DNA from: Scleromitrula shiraiana
Taxonomy: Eukaryota; Ascomycota; Leotiomycetes; Helotiales; Sclerotiniaceae
Length of the DNA stretch: 64,000 bases
Reading direction: 5' to 3'
NCBI GenBank assembly: GCA_028455995.1
Contig: JABELC010000010.1
Coordinates: 868,001-932,000 of the forward strand
Below are positions 45,979 through 57,653 of the stretch, piece by piece. A program made the translations under genes and the position numbers. Below the pieces are notes generated by a model that did no database searches, was not told where the DNA came from, and saw nothing but the letters and a program-made list of their open reading frames with translations. How positions within the stretch are numbered: the first letter of the stretch is position 1; the number at the start of each line of letters is the position of its first letter.

Positions 45979-46341
45979 AATGAATCTATTTTATACAGAA
46001 AATCGATGAAGTAAATTACGATAATCTTTAAGGATGTGGACGTTTGAGCAACATTATTCGCCTTGCGGCTTTGTCAAATTCACGAACAAGGATTAAATGC
46101 GCGTCTTATCGCCAACGGATAAGGAACACTCCACATCCACTTAGCTTCGTTCACGTGTCGACTATTTCGACCGAGGCTGAGGCTGAGAATTCGATATGTT
46201 GGAAGCCAGCCCCCCTTTTGCGACAGACATCTTCAATATTTATTCAACACATCTAACCCTAATAATTCCCCACCTCTAATCCAACCACTCAGAAGCTTTG
46301 GGAATCGGTGGTTCTACTTCATCAATGCCCCTCCACACATA
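45979..46341. promoter_or_regulatory. Divergent promoter with a TCACGTGT E-box
   Basis: The 363-bp gap between the F-box gene and pex16 holds CACGTG at 46152-46157 in the context TTCACGTGT. Two other gene-flanking promoter regions of the window (2873 and 62758) contain the same TCACGTGT octamer. Confidence 0.4.
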
Positions 46342-47466
46342 ATGGAATCCATAAAAAGCGTGCGGGAAAAGATCCCCAACGCGCTGAACCTCTACTCCGA
46401 GTTCATACTCAAGAATCAATCCGCCGTTACCCAAATCGAATCAACGCTTCGATCTCTCACATATATAATACCGGGACGATTTCGCGATGCCGAACTCGCT
46501 TCTGAATCTCTACACTCATCTATTCAACTTCTCTCCCTCTACCATGACACATTACTCTCGCGTGCCCTGTCCAAATTACCGGGCATGCCGCGCCAAAATG
46601 CCCATAATCGATATACCAAGTTTTGGGTGAAGGGAAATAAAATGTATAGAAGGATTGCTATGCTACTGAGCATGATTCAATATACCGAATTACTGTGGGA
46701 GATGATGGCCAAACGAAAAGGAGAACGAATAAGGTGGCGCGTCGTTGTCATACTAGAGTTTATAAAAGCAATCTGTAAACTACTGCTCCTCCGAATCACC
46801 AAAGGCCGCCCACTCGTTACACCTCCCCTTCCTGAGCGCGAGGTCATCCCCGAAGATCCCACCACTCTAGCCGAGGATGAGGAAATCCCTCCATGGCTAG
46901 ATACCGACGACACAGCCGCCTTTCAAGAAAGAGAAGAAGCAAAAGCGCACCGGGTCCATCAGGCAAAAGAATACAAATTAAAAAGAACAGGCCTCACTCT
47001 CCCCACTCTCCCAAATTCAAAAGATATCTCCAATTATCTTCTCTCCAAAGTCCTTACCGCAGATGACATTAAAGCCCCCATCACACTCCTCAATACCATA
47101 TCCGGAACCGCCCAATATGCAGAATACATGCACATACTGCAACCCGTAATCTACGCGCTAGCACTCTCATATTACCGGGATAATCCCAAAAGCTGGAAAC
47201 CATGGGTGTTGGGCTTATCGATTGAATATGCCGCGAGACAGTTGAGGGCAACGGAGAGTGTGAGGACGACGAGGCTGGAGAGGGAACAGTGGGCTAAGAG
47301 GGGATGGGCCATGAGCTGGTGGGCCATGAGGGGTGCGTTTTATGAGAATCTTTCGAAGGGTTGGTTGCATAGAACTAGTGCGAGATTGCCTAGTTTGTTG
47401 GGGGGTATCGTGGATGATTATTTGTATCTTTGGGATGAGTATTATTTTAGTACGAGTCAGGATTAG
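46342..47466 (+). CDS. pex16: Peroxisomal membrane biogenesis protein Pex16
   Basis: This integral or peripheral peroxisomal membrane protein is needed for peroxisome membrane protein targeting and peroxisome formation with Pex3 and Pex19. A single exon of 374 residues, close to the normal fungal length. The conserved N-terminal block (YSEFILKNQSAVTQIESTLR, followed by SLTYIIPGRFRDAELASESL) and the RWRVVVILEFIKAICKLLLLR membrane-associated stretch near 130-152 are diagnostic. A GRPLVTPPLPER segment and a C-terminal region ending at a second hydrophobic helix also fit. In filamentous ascomycetes Pex16 also influences Woronin body formation (known for the family). Confidence 0.92.
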   Translation: MESIKSVREKIPNALNLYSEFILKNQSAVTQIESTLRSLTYIIPGRFRDAELASESLHSSIQLLSLYHDTLLSRALSKLPGMPRQNAHNRYTKFWVKGNKMYRRIAMLLSMIQYTELLWEMMAKRKGERIRWRVVVILEFIKAICKLLLLRITKGRPLVTPPLPEREVIPEDPTTLAEDEEIPPWLDTDDTAAFQEREEAKAHRVHQAKEYKLKRTGLTLPTLPNSKDISNYLLSKVLTADDIKAPITLLNTISGTAQYAEYMHILQPVIYALALSYYRDNPKSWKPWVLGLSIEYAARQLRATESVRTTRLEREQWAKRGWAMSWWAMRGAFYENLSKGWLHRTSARLPSLLGGIVDDYLYLWDEYYFSTSQD

Positions 47467-47935
47467 ATCTCTGGTTTTGGTTTTGATTTTGATTTTGATT
47501 TCGATTTTCGGTTCTTTGAGATGGATGGGTGATTGGGTATTTAGAGATAGGGTTTGGTTGGCTGGATGGTTGGTTGGATGGATGGAAGGATGGATGGATG
47601 GGATTGGAGTTGAGTGATTGATTGATCATAGGAAAACCTAGGTTTTCGATTCGATTCGATTCGATTCGATTAGGTTTATTTCAGCATTTTGGATTGGGAT
47701 TCTGGCTGAAAAGGGAGATGAGCCATTATCAGTCATAAAGATTTGGTACATGGACGGGTAGGGGGAAGGGAGGAAAGCGCTTTGCGTATTATATTATTAT
47801 ATATAGATATCACCATTTGTAATGTACAATAATGAATATTTTTCCATTTTCCATTTCCTTCGCATTTCCCTCCTGTAGTACAGTATAGGGAACTTGATAC
47901 CACATTTGTCTTGCTTGTTATTGAAAGAGTCAATG

Positions 47936-47966
<31 letters not shown>

Positions 47967-49131
47967 ACAAAAATGCACATATCCCCAGCTTGATATCCCA
48001 GCTTAATATCCCAGTCAAGCTGGCTCTGACAAAAGCCGTCCATACTGAACAGAATAGGTGATATATCCCTCCTCCTCATCAACATGTAACATATCGATAA
48101 TCCTCCTCCTCTTTTATTCCAACACGGGACTATAACATATTAGCTCTTTCTTTCCCCCTCATCGAATTCCCCAATACATATATATATATATATATATATA
48201 CATAATCTTCACTCCCAACATCCCCAAATCCAACTCTCAAGATCAAAACTAGCAGTGCATGCACACTACACCACGTATATATAATCCGCCACACTACAAG
48301 AAGTACCACCTACGGAAAACGCTAGAAATAGAGAAGCTAGAAATAGAGAAGCTAGAAATAGAGAAGCTAGATATAGAGAAGTAGGTAGTAAGTAGTATGC
48401 ACCCCGAACTAAGAACACAAACGCACAAATCTTTAAGACGAGAGATAAAGTCGACGCAGTAAAAAGGACGCCATTTATCTGTTATTTCCTGCTGCTTGGG
48501 AATTAACAGTGTATGTGTGTTTTGTGGGGGACGTGGATGGATGGATTGGTATTTGGGTGGTTTATTGGAATTGGATTCGTTCATTCGGTGATAGGATGGA
48601 TGATATATCGCTCACTCGCTCATTGAGTGTTATAACTCCCCTTCGGTTCCTAATGTTTATTACTTACTATGAAGGAAGCGCCTAGCAATATATGTATGTA
48701 TGTATGTATGTATGTATATATATATTCAAACAACAAATCACCATAATAATTCATAATCCATACTAATCTTTTTTATTTTTTCCTTATTTTTTCCTTTCTT
48801 TCACTAACATCTTCTTTACATTGATTTATCCAATTGCAATTGCAGTTCCAGTACACAGTATACAGTAAACATCCAATCGAATCCATCCACTATCCACCAT
48901 CCACTATCCAAACAAATAGATACAACCTCCACCTCCACCTCCACCTCCAACCCCAACTCCAACTCCAACTCCAACCCCAACTCCAACTCCCAATCCCAAT
49001 AAACCCCTCCCCCTCCCCCTCCCCATCCCCATCCCCCCCCATCCCCCCCTTTAACCCTTTAACCCTCAAAATCCATCCATATAACCCCCATAACCCACCC
49101 CTTACATAATCAAATCAGTCGATAAACACTA
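47467..49131. other. Intergenic, microsatellite-rich
   Basis: TTTTGA, GGATGG (47566-47600), TTCGA (47646-47672), TATC (47939-47966), AGCTAGAAATAGAGA (48320-48372), TA and TATG arrays, then, from 48880, strongly A/C-rich DNA (CCACCT, CAACTCC, CCCCAT tracts) up to the tRNA-Arg gene. No protein gene supported. Confidence 0.55.
48320..48380. repeat. 15-bp minisatellite AGAAATAGAGAAGCT
   Basis: Four tandem copies of a 15-bp unit, the last with one substitution (AGATATAGAG). Confidence 0.9.
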
Positions 49132-49260
49132 GGCCTGCTGGCCCAATGGCAAGGCGCTTGACTACGACCCACGACCCTCTCTCTCTCTCCATAGCAAGAG
49201 ATTAAGAGATTGGGAGGTTTAGAGATCAAGAGATTGCAGGTTCGATCCCTGCGTAGGTCA
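49132..49260 (+). tRNA. tRNA-Arg (anticodon ACG) with a 57-nt intron
   Basis: The acceptor stem GGCCTGC pairs with GTAGGTC (with two G:T); the anticodon arm CTTGA/TCAAG surrounds loop CTACGAA; the T arm is GCAGG-TTCGATC-CCTGC; discriminator A. The intron, at the canonical position between bases 37 and 38, is 49168-49224 and contains a CT microsatellite. The mature length is 72 nt. A T7 run at 49285-49291 can terminate Pol III. Confidence 0.88.
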
Positions 49261-50790
49261 TTTACTTTACTATCTAGGCGATGATTTTTTTGGTTTTTCT
49301 GGTTTTGTTGTTTTGGTTGTTTGGTTGTTTTATAAGGGGAGGGGACATGGGGGGGGGGTTGTTTTGGGAGAGGAGAGGAGAGGAGAGGAGAGGAGAGGTT
49401 TTAAGGGGATAGATAGAATGGGGAGGGATATGATACTGGGGAGATAGATAAATAGATAGATAGTTAGTTAGTTAGTTAGTTAGTTAGGTGGTCGAGTGGA
49501 GGATATATGAATTTCTTAGGATTTAGAATCGGGACAGATAGCGGTTTGTTTGGGGATGATATATTTACTTACTTACTTACTGCCTATATATATACAAAGA
49601 GCGATGACTTGCGATTTGGTTGGTTGGTTGGTTGGTTCGTTGGTTCGTTGGTGAGCTTTATCTTTATCATATCAAAGGTCTACAGTAGGAAAAGAGGGTG
49701 GATGGAATTGAAAAATATTATATTATGGCTGCTTTGGTGCCCTTTTGGATTTTTGATCACAAAGATCATAGAGTTTTTATAATTTATATCATCACATCGA
49801 GAGGGAATGAGATTGAGTAGTAGTGAGAATTATGATATTATGAAAGTATTAATAATATATAATTCAGATACGAATAAGAATAGTAAATGTCCATCCATCC
49901 ATATTAAGGTAGCAAGCAAGTAACTATAAGATCTAATTAAAATATTAGCACATTTTCCAACAATAAATAATCAGAAAAATAATAATATTTAAGATTATGC
50001 CTCAGGTGAAAGATGAAAAGTCTACGTTGTCTTCCTCACTAGACTAAGTCTTCGGACTTAGCATGGAATGTTTTTTTGCATCATAAGCAATTGGACTGGA
50101 CCATATCCATATCCATGTCCATAAAGAACAAAATTGAAAAAGAAAAGGATTGTATTTACCTGGTCAGTAATAACATATAAGAGGCGTGATGATATTATAT
50201 ATAGCAATCTGCCGAGGATAAACCAAAGCAAGTAAAGTAAACAGTCCTAAAAATCCTATAAACGCGCCAACGCAAGCATTAGCAAATATCCTCATAAAAC
50301 ACCAAGATATATAAGGATAAAATCAACCAAAAGTACTTTCAGGTAATCGAACCAGTTTATTCGTCATTATTGATCTGTATTTGATAGTACATGTTTTGTT
50401 CATCACTGTACTTTTGGTTGATTGATCGATTGGATTCGTAAATGAAGAAAGAGATTGGAGTACCTACAGTTGATATTGTTTATTCGATTGAGTCGCGTCG
50501 AGGAGAATGATGGCTGTTGATATCAAGAGACGACTGGTTTCTCATAATCCCATCGTTGCGAAGTAAACCCCCTCATCAAAACCCACCTCTCCTCTCGACA
50601 ACACAATCACCCCCAATCAAATCCGAGTATCGTACAAATCCACGCGTCACACATATCATAACACCCATCAATGAAACCTAAACCTCAATCTTTAAAACAA
50701 TTAGCCTCTCCTATTCTCTAAACATAACAAATAGGGCCAAGAGTAATTGCAAAGCAAATATAAATCAGATAGTCCGTTTGGAAAGACAGG
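49261..50790. other. Intergenic, G/T-rich then AT-rich, with possible hidden small exons
   Basis: The left part is strongly G/T-rich (GAGGA, GTTA, TTACT and TTGG arrays at 49368-49650). On the minus strand near 50164-50367 a short hydrophobic frame (MRIFANACVGAFIGFLGLFT...) sits downstream of an ATG in the same frame (50367), split by a TGA at 50325-50323. Possible 5' leader intron signals lie upstream. No firm gene call. Confidence 0.4.
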
Positions 50791-50946
50791 TTAATCACCA
50801 CTGGAGCCAAAGCTCATTGGTAAGATAGGGGCGACACGAAAGTTCATCATGATATTTGCTTGCTTTCATTGAAGGATAATAAGAGACAGTGAGAGCTTAC
50901 CATTCATTGGGATATCTTCCACATAGTTGTTGAATGTGAAAGATGG
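50791..50946 (-). CDS. Possible last two exons of an unrecognised gene
   Basis: On the minus strand, 50946-50901 reads PSFTFNNYVEDIPMN in one frame, ends at a GTAAGC donor, and joins in phase to 50858-50791 (ANIMMNFRVAPILPMSFGSSGD, then TAA) through an AAG acceptor. Together 37 codons with non-repetitive coding-like composition, preceded by a pyrimidine tract and CTTAAC that could be another intron end. Upstream exons in the 51-52 kb stretch were not resolved. I do not recognise the family; it could also be chance. Confidence 0.35.
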
Positions 50947-52098
50947 CTTATTTATGTTGTTATTGATGTTGTTAAGAAAAGAGAAGAAAACAAAACCAAA
51001 AATTATTTTGAAGTAATAGATTTTTTTTGCATTAGCGAGAATTTAGTTTAGCGTCGGTATGTTCCGGTTTGGAATTATTATTGCATTCTATTGGATTTAT
51101 CACATGAATGAACGATTATGTGGGTGCGGTATGCACAGAAGCACTCAAGCTGCATTGTAATCAATTTCAAGGTACCGAAGTGAAGGAAGTACTTTTCTAA
51201 ATTCTTGGCTTGTAGGTAAGAAGTGCAAAAGTAAAAAAAGAAGTATAATAAATTTTTATCCATCATCATCAACATCAATGTTATGCAATAACCTCCTAAG
51301 CAGCAAAACAGGAAAAGAAAAGCATAAAAAATAACACACAAAAAATAATCCCTTGCAATGACATACATGCATCGAATGTATTGGATTGCTCTTCGCAAAT
51401 AGAAATCTAACGAATTTCCCTGAAATGCCAGAAACGCCCATTGCTGTGGAAAAGAATATCTGCCGAGTAAGAAAAAAATGAATTTATTCCCCAGAGATCC
51501 GAATATGCCATCCAAATCCTTTCTTTTACACAGCAGTTTCCCTTCATATAGATGCCCAGATCAGTGACGAAACATTCGACGCCTTTTCCAGCCCTCTTTG
51601 CGTGCTATGCGTGTATTCCATTCCGTTTACCCCATACTAATTGTAGCAGTACTCGATCATACGTTAAACGCGTGAAATCTTGCAGGCCAGCCAGCTTACA
51701 CCTGTCGAATTGAGAAGAAGTAGAGAGAAAAAACGCCAGTCGCAACAAATGACAATCAATAATAAAAACGCCTTAGATTGTAAAGAAAGTCCACAAAAAG
51801 AACACCGAGCCAAATGCCATCCTCCCAATTCCAGTCGCTGCTACAACTCCGGTAATTGCGACAATGCATATGGGGAATCTCATGATCGTGAACACCGCGC
51901 TACAAAGTATGTGAAATGCAACCTGATGCAGCACCTTTTGACTCCTCCTAATGAACCCTAGTGCAAAATAGAATTGAAGACCTCAACACATTCTACAATG
52001 CTGACCGAAAAGAGTGAAGCGCAAAACATAACTCCCAGAAATGACAGACAAGATTGTTACACAACACACATAATTCATCAATCAAAACTCGAAATTCT
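50947..52098. other. Intergenic or unresolved exons
   Basis: Several open stretches (51078-51515 minus, 51680-51961 plus) lack clear domains. If the minus-strand gene ending at 50791 is real, its 5' exons should lie here. The region just below 52099 is the 3' side of the Whi3-like gene. Confidence 0.4.
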
Positions 52099-53730
52099 TC
52101 ATCGTCCCATCATATATGCAGGAGGAAAGCTACCACCGTTTGAGCCACTCATCAACGGGGTTGGTCCTCCTGCAGTCATCGCTGGGCCAAATCCTTGACC
52201 ACCCCAATTGTTTGCTCCAGCGAAAGAAGTAGTAGCATATTGATGACCTGCTCCAGTCATGGCGCCAGAAGTCATCACACCACCGTAACCCATTCTGCTT
52301 GGACCTAATCCAGGTGGTGCTGATAGACCTGGAGGAGGACCATTTGCTGTACTGAAACCTCCAGGACCACCCATCATAACTCCGTTCATACCTTGCATAC
52401 CGGAAACATTTGAAGGCCCAGGAGCTACCATGCCTTGTCCTGATCGGACACCCAGTGGATTTTTCGAGAAGCTTAAGCGAATTCCACCCTTTATGCTGTT
52501 GTGTAGAGGATGTCCATAAAGTTCATGAAGAGCCTTGGTCGCAAACGAAACATCTTCAAATTCCACAAAGCACATTGGACCATTCTGCTTAGTTCTGAAA
52601 CATAGTCGCTTATAACCACGTTGCTTTGAAAACATAGCCTTAAGTTCATCTTCAGAAGTATCAATTGGAAGATTACCGACATACAAAGTATTGCAAGGTG
52701 GGTTTTGGTCCGCAGGATTGACTGGTGGAAAATTGTGGCGTTGGTAGTGCTGACTCCCAAGTTGATAATTTACTGGCGGACCACCATTCATGGATACTGG
52801 GGACATAGTATTCGCATGAGGCATAGATGGCATGGCTTGTTGAGACGTGTAAGCTGGACCTGCAGCATTGTTGGTTGTCAGAGATAAGCCTGCCATACGA
52901 GTGGAGATGGGAATCTGGGGATTAGTTGGACGGCGAGCTTGAATCGATGCAGCTCCGTTCTCGGCATAAGCCACTGGATCTTTTAATAATTCTCCGGTCT
53001 CATCATCATCGACAGAATCATTATTTATTAATGATTTTCCAGTAATGCGCGTGCGATCATTGAGATGATTTCCAATTGGCGATTGTGGAGAGAAGAGACT
53101 TTGATAGTGCGCACTCGATTCGGGATTTGGCAGTTCATTATTCGCATAATTCCCATTGTTATTTGTGGGTGAGACTCTTTGGGCGGCTGGAAACGAACCA
53201 TTAAATCTCGACGGTTGTCTAGGAGTAGCACCCGCCGATGAAGCAGCCGAGGATGTGGAGCTAGATGGTCCAGGATTTGGGGTCGTATCGACAGTAAATC
53301 GACGAGATGTTGTAGGGCTTCCATAAAAAATCTCTACTATCATTTTCGCATCGTTCGAAATATTTGTCTTTCCATCGAGCATGTTCTTGGCTTCGAGTGC
53401 GCCTGAGTGGGATTTGAAATGAAGAAGAGCAGATCGGAAACCTGCATCCTCGGATTTCTCTGAAGACAATACTTCAGCATCAGTAAATTCCTTCGACCAA
53501 ACCACCATTGAACGTAATGTATCCTCGGTCGTATTGAGTGGCAAACGTCGAATCAATATTGAACATGCTCCCGAAGTAAATGATGTATTATTAATGGATT
53601 GCGACGAATTTTGTGAAGAGTCTCCTGCGAAAGCATTCATTGTAGCCATTGACAGTGACTGATATGGCTGCTGAATGCCATTGGATTGACGAAAGGCCTG
53701 GCCTTGTGGGACAAACACTGGAGCGTTCAT
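52099..53730 (-). CDS. whi3: Whi3-type RNA-binding protein with two RRMs
   Basis: A single exon, 543 residues from the ATG at 53730; the frame is open for 43 further codons upstream to 53859, but that extension is compositionally unlike coding sequence. An RRM-like domain lies at about 57-140 (CSILIRRLPLNTTEDTLRSM) and a C-terminal RRM at about 345-420 (CNTLYVGNLPIDTSEDELKA, then GPMCFVEFEDVSFATKALHELYG, and RLSFSKNPLGVR), typical of Whi3/Whi4. Between them is a disordered, Asn/Ser/Pro-rich linker, and the C-terminus is Gly/Met/Pro-rich. Whi3 binds CLN3 and other mRNAs, forms condensates, and controls cell-cycle start and asynchronous nuclear division in Ashbya (known). A cytoplasmic condensate role here is inferred. 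Confidence 0.88.
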   Translation of the reverse strand: MNAPVFVPQGQAFRQSNGIQQPYQSLSMATMNAFAGDSSQNSSQSINNTSFTSGACSILIRRLPLNTTEDTLRSMVVWSKEFTDAEVLSSEKSEDAGFRSALLHFKSHSGALEAKNMLDGKTNISNDAKMIVEIFYGSPTTSRRFTVDTTPNPGPSSSTSSAASSAGATPRQPSRFNGSFPAAQRVSPTNNNGNYANNELPNPESSAHYQSLFSPQSPIGNHLNDRTRITGKSLINNDSVDDDETGELLKDPVAYAENGAASIQARRPTNPQIPISTRMAGLSLTTNNAAGPAYTSQQAMPSMPHANTMSPVSMNGGPPVNYQLGSQHYQRHNFPPVNPADQNPPCNTLYVGNLPIDTSEDELKAMFSKQRGYKRLCFRTKQNGPMCFVEFEDVSFATKALHELYGHPLHNSIKGGIRLSFSKNPLGVRSGQGMVAPGPSNVSGMQGMNGVMMGGPGGFSTANGPPPGLSAPPGLGPSRMGYGGVMTSGAMTGAGHQYATTSFAGANNWGGQGFGPAMTAGGPTPLMSGSNGGSFPPAYMMGR

Positions 53731-54824
53731 GGCATTCTCTAGTGATATGGTCGTGCTTAAAGTGAGTTTTATGATTGAATATCGAAGTATAGAATTATTA
53801 AGTAACGTGTGATGTCGCAGTCGCAGATAAAAGATTTGCGCCGGAAAGAAATATGACAATAAATCGAACTTTAATTTCTCTTTAGAACGAAGATTTAGGA
53901 ACGAAGAAGACTTCTAGACTTTTGCGACGGTAATGTTGGTGACGCGCTCGAGATTATGTGGTGCTTGAGTAAGTAATTAGGTAGGGCGGACGCGGGTTAG
54001 AAGGAAGTTGATTATCGAAATAAGATTAGACTTGTATCGCATACACGATAAGAGCTTGCGCAATGTAAGATGTGGGATGAGAATTCGCGACGAGAGTAAT
54101 AAGAGATGTGTAGGGTCCACGGGTGGCTTGGTATTATTACCAGATTGTGGTTATTGTTATTGTTATTGTTGTTCTTGTAGCTGTAGCTGTAGCTGTATAA
54201 AATCTTGCTATACAATAAGACTTGATTTTATTTTTTTTATTTTCTTTGATGGGGGGAATTTCCGAATTTTGGTATTCGGATTCGAATTTCGTACGAGTTG
54301 ACTTGTCAAATATGCGGTACCTGACGATTGAAATGATTAACCGTGCGATGTACAGTACCGACAGAAGGAGTTTCCAGGAAACTTTTGCGCGCGTGTCGGA
54401 TATCAAAATCAAAGCTTTTAAAGTAATTGTAACAGTGATTGTAGTCGTATTTAATAGAACTAGATTTAATCTGGGGGAATATCTCTTTTTCTTTCTCGTT
54501 CTCGATGCCAGTTTCAATTGTTTGAGAATAGAATTGAAGCATGTGAAAGAATAGGTTGATTGTAGAATAATAAAATACTTTAGGTAAATGAAATAGGTCG
54601 AAAAAGGATAATAAAGAGAAGGGAGAAAAGTTGAGAAAATAAATCGGAAAATAAAAAGCTGTCTCGTGTCTTTTTTATATTTCTCTTATATTCCTCTAAG
54701 AAGAAAGGAGAAGAATGAGTAATGTAGAATAGTAGTAGTGAATTGAATTGGTGTATAGATTTGAATGTATGTATGGTATAAGATTTGAGGATGAATAGAT
54801 GTTGTATATGGGAAGAGGAGGGGG

Positions 54825-54862
<38 letters not shown>

Positions 54863-57224
54863 GGCCAAGTAAGAAAGTTGTTGAATGAAGACAAGAAGAG
54901 TAGAGAAGATTGAAATATTAATATTTAATTATTTTTCTTTTTCTTTTCCTTTCTCTTTCTCTATAGAACAAGGGAATGAAGAAGAAATGGCCTTTTTAAT
55001 TTATTTCTATTTTTTTTCTCTCTCTTGAGTGACTGAGTATATCTTGATCTCAATAAGTTATAACTTGAAGGTTAAGAGAATGGAATATAAAAAGTATGAA
55101 TATTGAATAAAGTATAAGTAGAAGTAGAAGTAGAAGTAGAAGAATGAGTATGAGTATGATGAGTGTAAGTGTGAGTATGAGTATGAGTGTGAGTGTGAGT
55201 GTGAGTGTGAGTATGATGAGTACGAGTATGATGAGTATAAAATGTGAGTGTGAATTGAGAATAAGTTGTTATTATTCCAGGGCACATTCAAAAGTCTACA
55301 TCTCAAGTATGCTTGATATGGTATGGTATGATATGGTATGGTATGGTATGGTATGGTATGAAAAGGTATGAAAATTTGGGGGGGGAGGGGGGGATTCTCG
55401 ATTTGGGGGGGTGGATAAGTTGTGGAGAAGTGTGGATAGGGTGAAATACAATTTTATTGGTTAATACTCGATAAGATACTCATTTTTACACTATAAATAT
55501 TTTAGTACGTGCAGTATGCAGATAGCGGGTTTTTTCTTTCCACACATACATAAAAGTACCTAGGTACCTTTTTTTGAAATTTAATAAGAAAGACTGGAAC
55601 CTTGAAAAAAGGGCTGGAGGTTGAAAATTGAAGGTTGAAAGTTGGAGGTTGGAGGTATGGAGGTATGGAGGTACTCTAGTTTTAGTAAGAAGCTTGAGAG
55701 TACTTGAATGTCATCCAAGAATGATCCAAGAATGAAGTAAAAGGCTTGGAAAGATGTATACAGTATATAATACACATTATATAATACACACAATATACTA
55801 CATATATATATGTATACAAATTTGGGAAGCACAAGAAATAAAAGCAATCGATTCTTTGGTTCTCATCTTACATTACACTACTATTATCATAATCATGAAG
55901 TGTTTTACTTATTATCTATCATCCTTTTTGCTTTATCTTTCCTCTTTGTTATTAGCTTATTAGTAGCTTAGGATATACGGTACTAGATATTGAGCTAATA
56001 CTACTGCAGTAATTGAAATTATTATTCTTATTCTTCTTCTTTTTCTTCTTCTTCTTCTTCTTATTATTATTTTATATTATTCTATATTATGATTCTATGT
56101 AACAAATAATAATACAAATAATAAGGAAACCAAACCGGGGAAATAATTTATTAATTAGATCGTTCAATGTTGGTCAGTGTGTTCAAGTCAATGTGTTCAA
56201 GCTAATAATAATAATAATAATAATATAAAGTGTGTGATCAATTTGTCCAGACCATCAATCCATTTATCAATCCCTTCATCAATCCCTTCATCACTCATCC
56301 ATAATTTCCCTATTTTCTCATTGTTCAACCCTGCTTATTAGTTTCCCAACTTCCCAACTTCCCAACCATCACCAACTTCATTTAATGAAAAAAAAACTTC
56401 TTTTTTCTTTCTTTTTCTTAAATAAAAGGCTACTTGCATATTATTCTGCAGAGATAGATGTATACCTACATAATCATCAACCAATAATTTCATGAACAAT
56501 TCAAAAAAATAATCCATGGACCCTTGAAGCAGAACAAACGACGCCACACCATCTGGAGAGAAAATCCAATGATGATCAATAATGATATCTCGAGACCCTG
56601 CGAAACTAATCGATAATCGGAAACTCTCTCAAGAGTTGATAGGGAAAAAAAATGAAGTTGTTGATTCGTCCCAACTCGGATAATAAAGAAAATGGCCAGC
56701 CCTTCTTTTTTTTCTTGCTAACTTGCTAATTGTTCCATTCCCGCTCTTCTTTGACACACCTTACCGGTATTCGTAGGTGTGAGTAGGGTAGGGTGAGGTG
56801 ACACCACTTTAGAACACGGAGTTAAATGATTTTTATTGATATTTTCCATTTCTATTTCATCAGCTTGTCAAAAACTATTATTTGATTTCGTTTGCATCAA
56901 GCAAGTACTTCCGATGTCGAGTATCAATATCTTGAAAGTATCAAGTATAAATAAAATCATACATTTCTTATATCAGTTTGAGTTATTTATCTCTAAAAAG
57001 TACTGACAAACGGTTGAGAAATTTCATAAGTTCCCGTCTCACACCGTTGAAATGTAAAGAATACGAGGGATCATTATATCAAACTTTTTGTCTTTCATTT
57101 CCATTTCTATCCTAAGTAAAGTGGATAGGCAAGCAAGCGTCTAACCGTGCTGAAATAATGATTTTCTGGGGATGAGAGATTAGCCTTTTAGAATGAACTA
57201 GGATGCCACGAGTGAGAGTGAGAG

Positions 57225-57280
57225 TTGACATTCTATTTGACATTCTATTTGACATTCTATTTGACATTCTATTTGACATA
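57225..57280. repeat. 12-bp minisatellite TTGACATTCTAT
   Basis: Four perfect tandem copies followed by a partial one. Confidence 0.95.
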
Positions 57281-57589
57281 CATCACAAAGGATGGACGAG
57301 GGGTTGGAAAGGTACATTCGCATATTCGCATATTCCCATCTCTTCGCATCATCAATCATTTAAGTTAATTGATTGGTTCCAGGAAAAAGACAAAGTGATG
57401 AAAAACCCTTGAAAATGTCTCAAGAAGAGAAAAACTTTATTTAATCCTTATGAGATCAAATTGAAATATCCCGATTATATAAGGCGTTAAAATATTGATA
57501 GATGAGAGAGGGTTATTCAAAGAAGATATATATATCTTCATAACCTTATCACGTTATATGGCGAATTATCAAAATAATCCGCAAATCTT

Positions 57590-57653
57590 ACTCAGTCACT
57601 CAGTCACTCAGTCACTCAGTCACTCACTTATTCACTTATTCACTTATTCACTT
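57590..57653. repeat. Two adjoining octamer arrays (TCACTCAG, then TCACTTAT)
   Basis: About four to five copies of TCACTCAG directly followed by about three of the related TCACTTAT, as if one unit had been copied and then diverged. Confidence 0.9.

Noticed and set aside
50020..50170. Possible NUMT, because TGA in the 50.3 kb frame could be read as Trp
   Set aside because: No recognisable mitochondrial protein or rRNA in the flanks; a single TGA is not evidence of the mitochondrial code.
51078..51515. 145-codon hydrophobic minus-strand ORF
   Set aside because: AT-rich, F/L/Y/C-biased composition, no family motif, no splice logic linking it to the 50.8-50.95 kb exons.
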